A DNA stretch of 12,503 bases from contig DASRLH010000193.1 of NCBI GenBank assembly GCA_035648595.1, positions 1 to 12,503 on the forward strand, given 5' to 3'. The position numbers were made by a program, and so were the translations under genes. Positions within the stretch are counted from its first letter, which is position 1; every line of letters begins with the position of its first letter. Origin of the DNA: RYN-428 sp035648595. GTDB lineage: Bacteria; Planctomycetota; Phycisphaerae; Tepidisphaerales; Tepidisphaeraceae. Positions 7,367 through 12,503 of this stretch are shown one piece after another. The notes under the pieces are model-generated. The model did not search any database, was not told the DNA's origin, and saw only the letters and a program-made list of their open reading frames with translations.

Positions 7367-7414
7367 AGGATCAAAACGGATGTGCCCAATTTTCCGGGAG
7401 GGGCATCGGCGGAC

Positions 7415-7554
7415 GGTAGGGCAGACATTCTTGTCTGCCTGCGAATCGGTGTGTGGAGGAAATTCTTTGTCTCCCGGACCGATTCGAATCCGCTCGGCGG
7501 GGCAGGAATGCCCCGCACTCGCGGATTCGGGCAGACAGGAATGTCTGCCCCACC
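7415..7554. mobile_element. MITE-like palindromic element, copy A (140 bp)
   Basis: The ends are inverted repeats of about 25 bases with two mismatches (7415-7439 and 7530-7554). Each end is itself a hairpin: GGCAGACA, loop TTCT, TGTCTGCC (7420-7439) and GGGCAGACA, loop GGAA, TGTCTGCCC (7529-7550). Inside, GCGGGGCA, loop GGAA, TGCCCCGC (7497-7516) makes another hairpin, and CGAATCGG pairs with CCGATTCG around a further stem. It has no coding capacity and no clear target duplication. A second copy with the same ends and almost the same length is at 12133-12270. It is probably a non-autonomous element mobilised in trans. Confidence 0.7.
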
Positions 7555-7772
7555 AAACTCCGTGGATGTCAACAGTTATGCCTGCCCGGAAATTTGGTAC
7601 GCCCATCAAAACGCGCCCCGCGCCGTCGGGACGCAGCCCCCGCTCCACGTCCTGCGCATTTCACCTCCTGTTGGAAAATTGCTCCGATAAACACTCCCGC
7701 GCCCGCGCGAACGCGAAAAATCCCCCCGTTGTTCTAAACCACACGTTCGTCAGGACCGACTTTCTAAGCAAT

Positions 7773-7803
7773 GGCCCTCATCGCCACACGCGCGACGAGG
7801 GCC
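7773..7803 (+). promoter_or_regulatory. Strong hairpin in the cpaB leader
   Basis: GGCCCTCATCGC (7773-7784) pairs with GCGACGAGGGCC (7792-7803) across a 7-base loop, 12 positions with one A-C mismatch. It ends 7 bases before the GGAG ribosome binding site of cpaB. There is no T tract after it on either strand, so it is not a standard terminator. It could stabilise or define the 5' end of the cpaB message, or mark processing within a longer transcript. Confidence 0.45.
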
Positions 7804-7819
7804 TGCAACCGGAGATGCA

Positions 7820-8809
7820 ATGATGAACTGGAAAACCTGGGTGCCCCTGGCCGCCGCGATTGTATTGGGCGGCATCGCCGCCAAGGTCGCACACGATATG
7901 ATGACCCGCGGCCATGCCTCGGCTCCCGCGCAAAAGGTGACCCAGGTGGTGGTCGCCAAAACCGTGGTGCAACCCGGCCAGGAACTGACGGACGATTGCG
8001 TGGGACTTGCCGCGATCGCCGGTCCGACGGCTCCGGCCAATACGTTCTCCACGCTATCCGAAGTGACTGGCCGCGTGGCGACCGCGCCGCTGTTTCCCGG
8101 ACAGCAGATCTTCGAGGGCGCGCTGGCCCCGCGCGGTGCGATTGCCGGCCTGGCGGCGATGGTGCCGGCGGGAATGCGGGCCATCACCATTGATGTAAAC
8201 GAAACCAGCAGCCTGGCCGGCATGCTTGCCCCCGGCAGCCGCGTGGACGTGCTGACGACGATTACCGACGGCCCCGCCAACGCCACCTCGGCCCGCACCG
8301 CCGTCCAGAACGTGCTGGTGCAGGCGGTCGGACAGAGGCTCACCAGCTTCCATCCGGCTCCCGACAAAAACGCCAAGGCCCCGGCGCCCCTCAACGACAT
8401 CTACCGCAGCGTGACGTTGATCGTCACGCCGCACCAGGCGGAGACGTTGCAACTGGTCTCCGGCAGCACGCGCATGACTTTGGTGCTTCGCGGCGTGGGC
8501 GACGATGTGGCCACTGATGAGGATCCGGTGACTATCTCCGAATTGCTGGGCAAATCCGATCAGCAGGTGGTGGTGATTCAGCCGGCGCCGGCCACGCAGC
8601 CGGTGATCGCTCCCGAATCCGGCGCGGGCAAACCCGCCGATCCGCCCCCGCAGCCGCAACCGACAACCGAAAAACGCGTGGTGCGGCTGATTCGTCCGGG
8701 CGGCACAACCAATATCGTCTTCCAGATCCCCCGCGCGCCCATCATCGAAGCGGGCGGGGCCGACGATCTGTTCAAGCACCCAATTCCATCCGAGCAGCCC
8801 GAGGAATGA
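7820..8809 (+). CDS. cpaB: Flp pilus assembly protein CpaB/RcpC
   Basis: A 329-residue periplasmic Tad component that works with the secretin in the outer-membrane channel complex. An N-terminal membrane anchor spans about residues 7-22. A SAF domain follows at about 41-105 (VVVAKTVVQPGQELTDD, then VATAPLFPGQQIFEGAL), then the RcpC/CpaB domain at about 118-240 (GMRAITIDVNETSSLAGMLA, PGSRVDVLTTI, VTLIVTPHQAETLQLVSGS). A Pro/Gln-rich linker near 255-285 precedes a short conserved-looking segment (VVRLIRPGGTTNIVF). Two ATG codons are adjacent (7820 and 7823); GGAG at 7811-7814 serves either. It is followed by cpaC after 72 bases, the usual order in tad/cpa loci. Confidence 0.9.
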   Translation: MMNWKTWVPLAAAIVLGGIAAKVAHDMMTRGHASAPAQKVTQVVVAKTVVQPGQELTDDCVGLAAIAGPTAPANTFSTLSEVTGRVATAPLFPGQQIFEGALAPRGAIAGLAAMVPAGMRAITIDVNETSSLAGMLAPGSRVDVLTTITDGPANATSARTAVQNVLVQAVGQRLTSFHPAPDKNAKAPAPLNDIYRSVTLIVTPHQAETLQLVSGSTRMTLVLRGVGDDVATDEDPVTISELLGKSDQQVVVIQPAPATQPVIAPESGAGKPADPPPQPQPTTEKRVVRLIRPGGTTNIVFQIPRAPIIEAGGADDLFKHPIPSEQPEE

Positions 8810-8881
8810 AGGCGGCTGACGGTACACCGACAGGAAGCGGCGACGATGCCGCACCAACCAGGCGACGCGAGGGCAACTCCC

Positions 8882-10528
8882 ATGAATATAGCAAATCAAG
8901 GCCGGCGGCATCATCATTACGTTAAGCAAAAGAGCGCCCGCCGTGCCACAAAACTGGCGGCATGGAGCGTGCTTGCGGGCCTGGCGCTGTGCTCCGCAGC
9001 GCGGGGCGCTGATGCGCCGGCCAGCCAACCGGCCTCCGCGCAGCCGCAAGATGCAGCACGCGAGCCCGCATCGCGCCCTTCGCGCGGCGATTCGATAGTG
9101 GCGTCCGGACTGAATGCCCAGGGCGTCCTGGAGATGATGGCCAACAAGAGCGCGGTCCTGACCACGCGCGTGCCCTACAAGACCGTGAGCCCCGCGCAGC
9201 CGGATATTGCCGATGTCAACCTTGATGCCGGGCCGTCCACGATCATCGTCTTTGGCAAAAAGCCCGGCGCCACGCAAATCGTGGTTCTTGATGACCAGGG
9301 CCGATCACAGGTGATTAACGTCGTTATTGCCTTCGATTTACAGACGCTGCAGCAACAGATCAACAAGATGTTTCCAAAGGCCGCCGTGACGGTGACCAGC
9401 GCCAATGGGCTGCTCGTGCTGCGCGGGCATGTGCCGGATCTTCAGACGGCGCGGCAGATCGCGGCGATTGCCGCGCCGTATAGTGCGACCGCGGGAGCCG
9501 GAGGCGCCGCGCCCGCCGCACCCGCCTCACCGGCCGGCGGCGAGGGGGCTGCCGCTGCGGCGCCGCTCAATACCGGCAACGGAGTGCTCAATTTCCTGGA
9601 AGTCTCCGGCGGCCAGCAGGTCATGCTGCAGGTGCGGTTCGCGGAAGTCTCCCGCTCCGCCAGCGAAAGCCTTGGCTTCAACGCCTTCCTGACCGACGGG
9701 AAAGCGCGTTTCGGAATCAACAGCGGGCCGGGCGGTTCCCCGGTCGGCGCCTTCGGCGCGGGGCAGCAGGCCACCATCGATCCCACCGTTCCGCTTTTCG
9801 GAGCGGGCGGCATCGGAAATACCAGCTTCGAGGTTTTCATCGATGCCTTGCGCGCCAATAACCTGTTGCGCGTTTTGGCCGAGCCGAATCTCACCTGCAC
9901 CAGCGGAGAGCATGGCAGCTTCCTCGCCGGCGGCGAGTTTCCCATCCCTGTCCCGCAGCCCGGCGGCGGGGCGGGTTCGGTCATCACTGTTGAATACAAA
10001 CAGTTCGGCGTTCAGCTCAATTTCGTCCCCACCGTGCTGGGCAACGGGCGCGTGCGGCTGGATGTGAAGCCGATTGTCAGCGACCTGGATTATACCAACA
10101 GCGTGACGCTCGGCGGGTTTGTCATCCCATCCCTCACCACGCGCAGCCTGCATACGACGGTCGAACTGGGCGAAGGCCAAACCTTTGCCTTGGCCGGCTT
10201 GCTGCAAACGCGGGTGAATTCCAGCAAGAACGTCACGCCGTTGCTCGGCGATGTGCCAGTGCTGGGCGCGCTGTTCCGGTCGGTGCGCTACACGCGAAAT
10301 GAAACCGAGTTGGTTGTGCTGGTGACGCCCCGGTTGGTCGAGCCGATGAATCCCAGGCAAGTGCCCAGCGTGCCCGGCGAGAAGTGGCGGTTCCCCAGCG
10401 AAACCAATTTGTTCCTCAACCAGGACCTGGGCGGCCCCGCGCCCGACTCCTCGAGCGCGCCGGCGGCGCGGTCCTCGCGCTTCTATGGCGCCACCGGCTT
10501 TCATCCGGCACCGGCGCCAAAGAGCTAA
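8882..10528 (+). CDS. cpaC: Secretin CpaC/RcpA of the Tad pilus
   Basis: A 548-residue secretin expected to form the outer-membrane pore of the Tad pilus. A signal peptide is visible: basic n-region to about 24, hydrophobic LAAWSVLAGLALC, then cleavage probably near SAARGA/D. A pilus-type N-terminal domain covers about 88-150 (VPYKTVSPAQPDIADVN, IIVFGKKPGATQIVVLD), then a BON-like segment at about 153-200 (TVTSANGLLVLRGHVPD), an Ala/Gly/Pro linker, and the secretin domain at about 313-490 with LLRVLAEPNLTCTSGE and the family signature VPVLGALFR (458-466). I prefer ATG 8882, with GAGGG at 8869-8873 placed 8 bases away and a better signal peptide. ATG 8846 in the same frame, with AGGA at 8832-8835, is possible and would add 12 residues. 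Confidence 0.92.
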   Translation: MNIANQGRRHHHYVKQKSARRATKLAAWSVLAGLALCSAARGADAPASQPASAQPQDAAREPASRPSRGDSIVASGLNAQGVLEMMANKSAVLTTRVPYKTVSPAQPDIADVNLDAGPSTIIVFGKKPGATQIVVLDDQGRSQVINVVIAFDLQTLQQQINKMFPKAAVTVTSANGLLVLRGHVPDLQTARQIAAIAAPYSATAGAGGAAPAAPASPAGGEGAAAAAPLNTGNGVLNFLEVSGGQQVMLQVRFAEVSRSASESLGFNAFLTDGKARFGINSGPGGSPVGAFGAGQQATIDPTVPLFGAGGIGNTSFEVFIDALRANNLLRVLAEPNLTCTSGEHGSFLAGGEFPIPVPQPGGGAGSVITVEYKQFGVQLNFVPTVLGNGRVRLDVKPIVSDLDYTNSVTLGGFVIPSLTTRSLHTTVELGEGQTFALAGLLQTRVNSSKNVTPLLGDVPVLGALFRSVRYTRNETELVVLVTPRLVEPMNPRQVPSVPGEKWRFPSETNLFLNQDLGGPAPDSSSAPAARSSRFYGATGFHPAPAPKS

Positions 10529-10532
10529 GAAG

Positions 10533-10838
10533 TTAACCACAAAGGCACGAAGACACGAAGCGGGCAGAAATCCGAAATCCGAAGCTCGAAATCCGAAACA
10601 AATTCGAAAGCCAAAGTGGGAAAAGAACAAAACGAATCTTCAAAGATATCCTGCAAAATCTTGTGGGCCCGGCAAGATTATTTGGAAGATCGAGAGAAAA
10701 GACTGCCACGAATGAGCACGAATGGGCACGAATAATTTATCTTCATTCGTGTGCATTCGTGTCCATTCGTGGTTTCCCTCTTTCTTTGGGTTGCGGGGCG
10801 CGCCCGCTTTGAGTGTCTTCGTGCCTTCGTGGTGAATA
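10533..10838. repeat. Nested inverted-repeat island (ACGAAG and ACGAATG families)
   Basis: The outer arms, 10537-10556 and 10813-10832, are 20-base inverted repeats with one mismatch (CACGAAGACAC core), edged by TTAACCAC on the left and GTGAATAA on the right. Inside, 10706-10733 and 10744-10772 form another inverted pair made of repeated CACGAATG units around a short A+T-rich loop. Between the left arms lies an AAATCCGAA block (10567-10609). This arrangement looks like one palindromic element inserted in another. Related repeats are widespread between genes in Planctomycetes and Verrucomicrobia. No transposase is encoded. Confidence 0.7.
10567..10609. repeat. AAATCCGAA-type short tandem block
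   Basis: About five degenerate units of GAAATCCG run in a row. It resembles the block at 7333-7366, so the same repeat family occurs in two gaps of the tad locus. Confidence 0.5.
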
Positions 10839-10924
10839 ATCCGGGCCAAAGGGGCGCTGAAATGCGGGATCGTCGGTTATTTGGCAGCGTGTATTGAAGC
10901 CATTTGTTGTCTAGCGGAGTTCGT

Positions 10925-12055
10925 ATGTACGTTCCATTGAATTGCGTGATCATCGACTCCGACCCGTCCAATCGGCAGGAGCTGGCCGTTTTTCTGGCTC
11001 GGTTTGGCGTGCAGGTGGTTGCGCAGCTTGCCGGGATTGAGTCTTTGCCGGGCATGCTCAATCGCGCCGATGCGCCGCAACTGGTGATCGTGAATCTCGA
11101 TCCCGATCCCGGCGAGACGCTTCGCCGGGTTGGGCATCTGCCGCGGCAATTCAACCAGATCAGCTTTTTTGTGATGAGCCAAATGCTCGACGCCAACGTG
11201 CTCATGGAGGCGATGCACCTGGGCGTGCGCGAGTTCATTCCGCTGCCGATGAGCGAGGAAAAGCTCACCGGCGCCATCGAGCGCGTGGCCCAGAGCTTCG
11301 GGATGGGCAAGAAGGCCAAGATCATCACCGTCATCCCCACCATCGGCGGATGCGGCTCGACGACGGTCGCCTGCAACATCGCCGCTTCCCTGGCAAAGTC
11401 CGGGGGAAAAGCCGTGCTGCTCGACTTGGACCTGGTACGCGGCGGCGTGGCCGGCTACTTCGATATCCGCCCGCGCTACACCATCGCGGACGTGATGGAC
11501 TCAGCGGAGAAACTCGATAAGCAATTACTCGACAACGCCCTCACCATCCATCCGGGCAGCGGCCTGGCGATTCTGGCGCGCCCGGAGCTTCCGGAGGATA
11601 CGCAGCGCGTGAATCAGCCGGGCCTGGCGCGGCTGCTCAGCGTGTTGGGCCGGGTGTTCGATTACGTGGTCATTGATTCAGTCATGAGCATCGACCCCAC
11701 TTATTCAGCCGCCCTGGCCGCGTCCGATATCAACATTCCGGTTATGCAGCTTAACGTGCCCAGTGCAAAAAATTGCGAACGCTTCGTGGGTGTGCTTCGG
11801 CGAATGGGGATCGAATCCAGCAAAATCCGCATCGTCGTGAACCGATATATCAAAAAGGGATGCGACATCGAACCCGATGAAGTGGAACGATCGATGGGGT
11901 TAAAGATTTCATGGATGATCCCCAACGACTTTAAGAACGCCATCGCCGCGATCAACTTCGGCGAGCCGGTCGTGCTGCGGGCCCCGAAATCGGAGATCAG
12001 CATGAGCCTGTGCGGACTGGCCTCCGCGCTGAACGGCAAGACGGCGCATAAATAG
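10925..12055 (+). CDS. cpaE: Tad pilus localisation ATPase CpaE/TadZ (MinD-like)
   Basis: A 376-residue cytoplasmic protein that in Tad systems localises the assembly machine at the pole. Residues 6-125 form a receiver-like domain (D11-S-D13 kept; the phosphorylation site region reads VIVNLDPDP, with Asn57 where Asp is usual), so it is probably not phosphorylated. From about 133 comes a MinD/ParA-type ATPase domain. Its Walker A reads IGGCGSTT (140-147), lacking both the KGG lysine and the GK lysine. VLLDLDL follows at 164-170, then ALTIHPGSGLAILARPE and YVVIDS. Loss of the second lysine is common in CpaE; loss of the first is a further deviation. I chose ATG 10925, with GGAG at 10916-10919 placed 5 bases upstream; an in-frame TTG at 10904 is less likely. 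Confidence 0.88.
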   Translation: MYVPLNCVIIDSDPSNRQELAVFLARFGVQVVAQLAGIESLPGMLNRADAPQLVIVNLDPDPGETLRRVGHLPRQFNQISFFVMSQMLDANVLMEAMHLGVREFIPLPMSEEKLTGAIERVAQSFGMGKKAKIITVIPTIGGCGSTTVACNIAASLAKSGGKAVLLDLDLVRGGVAGYFDIRPRYTIADVMDSAEKLDKQLLDNALTIHPGSGLAILARPELPEDTQRVNQPGLARLLSVLGRVFDYVVIDSVMSIDPTYSAALAASDINIPVMQLNVPSAKNCERFVGVLRRMGIESSKIRIVVNRYIKKGCDIEPDEVERSMGLKISWMIPNDFKNAIAAINFGEPVVLRAPKSEISMSLCGLASALNGKTAHK

Positions 12056-12132
12056 AAGACGCCGAACCCCAACACCGCCGCGACAGCGCCCTCCAGGGCG
12101 TGGCGTAGCGGCCGATTGTGGCGGGTCCCCCT

Positions 12133-12270
12133 GGTGGGGCGGACATTCTTGTCTGCCTCGCGTCCGCGAGCGCGGGGGTGTACTCACCCCCGCCGAGCGG
12201 ACGCGAAGAAATAAGGAAGGGACAAGAATGTCCCTGCGGCTAATGGGCAGACAGGAATGTCTGCCCCACC
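12133..12270. mobile_element. MITE-like palindromic element, copy B (138 bp)
   Basis: The ends match those of the element at 7415-7554: the left hairpin (12133-12157) contains GGACATTCTTGTCTGCC and the right hairpin (12245-12267) is GGGCAGACA, loop GGAA, TGTCTGCCC. The interior differs in sequence but keeps the hairpin plan: CGCGTCCGC (12159-12167) pairs perfectly with GCGGACGCG (12197-12205) around GGGGGTG, loop TACT, CACCCCC; then GGGACA, loop AGAA, TGTCCC (12219-12234). The conserved ends over a variable but structured core suggest a family of elements. No clear target duplication is seen. Confidence 0.7.
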
Positions 12271-12401
12271 AAGTCGCCACAAACACGAGTTACACCCTCC
12301 AGGGCGTGCCGTGTGAGAAGGCGCAGATTGGCGGATTCGGGAACGACGTGGGGAACGGCTTTGCGAGTGCCTCGCGGGCTGGCGGGAAAGTGACGGAATA
12401 A
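12243..12401 (+). CDS. Possible small ORF or gene fragment, 52 codons
   Basis: ATG 12243 to TAA 12399-12401. The first 10 codons lie in the right arm of the palindromic element (MGRQECLPHQ). The rest, from about 12273, has strongly G+C-rich third positions and a protein-like sequence with Gly, Asn and Ala (EKAQIGGFGNDVGNGFASAS). It ends 6 bases before the cpaF-like start. It may be a remnant of a gene cut by the element, or a chance frame. I do not recognise it. Confidence 0.25.
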   Translation: MGRQECLPHQVATNTSYTLQGVPCEKAQIGGFGNDVGNGFASASRAGGKVTE

Positions 12402-12407
12402 GCAGTC

Positions 12408-12503
12408 ATGGGATTGTTCAGCACCAAGAGCAACACCGCGGTGGCCCCGACGCCGGCATCGGCGTCATCATCGACGTCCATGGCGCCGGTCGCGGCCAAG
12501 CCC
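12408..12503 (+). CDS. cpaF: Start of a probable CpaF/TadA pilus assembly ATPase (truncated by window end)
   Basis: Only 32 codons are visible: MGLFSTKSN followed by a Ser/Thr/Ala/Pro-rich stretch. Such a flexible, low-complexity N-terminus is common before the conserved part of CpaF-type ATPases, and cpaF normally follows cpaE in this order. No catalytic motif is in the window, so the identity comes from position alone. A GGAA at 12395-12398 lies 9 bases before the ATG. Confidence 0.45.
   Translation, partial: MGLFSTKSNTAVAPTPASASSSTSMAPVAAKP

Larger units (their letters stand above)
7302..7819. other. Repeat-filled gap between tadE and cpaB
   Basis: These 518 bases hold no credible gene. 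Forward frames such as 7380-7823 are translations of palindromic repeats (giving QTFLSA, RQECLPHQ) and show no domain. The gap contains a CCGAAAT-type repeat (7333-7366), a 140-bp hairpin-ended element (7415-7554), a featureless stretch (7555-7772) and a strong hairpin just before the cpaB ribosome binding site (7773-7803). Confidence 0.7.
10529..10924. other. Repeat-filled gap between cpaC and cpaE
   Basis: Nothing gene-like is present in these 396 bases. The open frame at 10485-10715 is a translation of repeats (it reads LTTKARRHEAG). Most of the gap is the nested inverted-repeat island at 10533-10838, with a CCGAAAT-type block inside. The last 85 or so bases are ordinary leader sequence for cpaE, with no terminator or promoter I can defend. 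Confidence 0.7.
12056..12407. other. Gap between cpaE and the cpaF-like gene
   Basis: These 352 bases contain the MITE-like element at 12133-12270, flanked by an 18-base direct repeat with one mismatch (12089-12106 and 12295-12312, core CCCTCCAGGGCGTG), and a short coding-like frame ending just before the next gene (12243-12401). No terminator is visible after cpaE. Confidence 0.6.

Noticed and set aside
7773..7803. Rho-independent terminator after tadE
   Set aside because: The stem is strong but is not followed by a T tract on either strand and sits directly before the cpaB ribosome binding site.
7380..7823. 147-codon forward ORF between tadE and cpaB, and similar frames on both strands
   Set aside because: These are translations of palindromic repeats (RQECLPHQ, QTFLSA), which produce open frames on both strands; no domain or start signal.
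8054..9277. 407-codon reverse ORF opposite cpaB and cpaC
   Set aside because: It mirrors two well-supported genes; high G+C causes long antisense frames. It has no motif.
10485..10715. 76-codon ORF overlapping the cpaC end
   Set aside because: It reads through the ACGAAG and CCGAAAT repeats (LTTKARRHEAG), a familiar false ORF produced by these elements.
1..12503. tRNA, rRNA, transposase, recombinase or defence genes
   Set aside because: No cloverleaf, rRNA-like stretch, DDE or tyrosine/serine recombinase motif, or nuclease/helicase domain was seen in any credible frame.

Overview
The window looks like chromosomal DNA from a planctomycete, probably of the Phycisphaerae type. The reasons are a G+C-rich sequence, a Ser/Thr kinase fused to WD40 repeats and coupled to an ECF-type sigma factor of the kinase-associated kind, Ala/Ser/Gln/Pro-rich linkers in secreted proteins, and gaps filled with palindromic repeats. 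This is an inference from gene content; there is no rRNA or marker gene to confirm it. All credible genes are on the + strand.

Positions 1-280 hold only doubtful coding remnants. Positions 484-4900 form a signalling pair. A membrane-anchored kinase has an N-terminal zinc-ribbon-like motif, a complete catalytic core, one transmembrane segment, 14 WD40 repeats (enough for two seven-bladed propellers) and a TPR-like tail. It overlaps by ATGA with a sigma factor gene. The kinase reading frame is broken by one missing base between 3189 and 3190, inside the WD40 array, so it appears as two ORFs (484-3312 and 3129-4166). Restoring that base gives one protein of about 1,227 residues.

Positions 4901-5546 are a gene-free spacer with a 165-bp nested inverted repeat (5083-5247) and a small palindrome (5324-5338). 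From 5547 to the end lies a Tad (tight adherence, Flp-type pilus) locus: a TadG-like protein with a beta-helix-like tail, a TadE-like pseudopilin, CpaB/RcpC, the secretin CpaC/RcpA, the MinD-like ATPase CpaE/TadZ, and the first 32 codons of what is probably cpaF/tadA. Together these would build the outer-membrane channel, the assembly ATPases and minor pseudopilins of an adhesion pilus. The Flp pilin, prepilin peptidase and TadB/TadC are not in the window.

The main unusual feature is how many palindromic elements lie in the Tad locus. Two elements of 140 and 138 bp share nearly identical hairpin-forming termini (7415-7554, 12133-12270). A third gap holds a nested inverted repeat of a different family (10533-10838). 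A short G+C-rich palindrome lies inside the coding sequence for the TadE leader peptide (6829-6856). I found no tRNA, rRNA, CRISPR array, transposase or recombinase. No novel defence or mobile system is evident.
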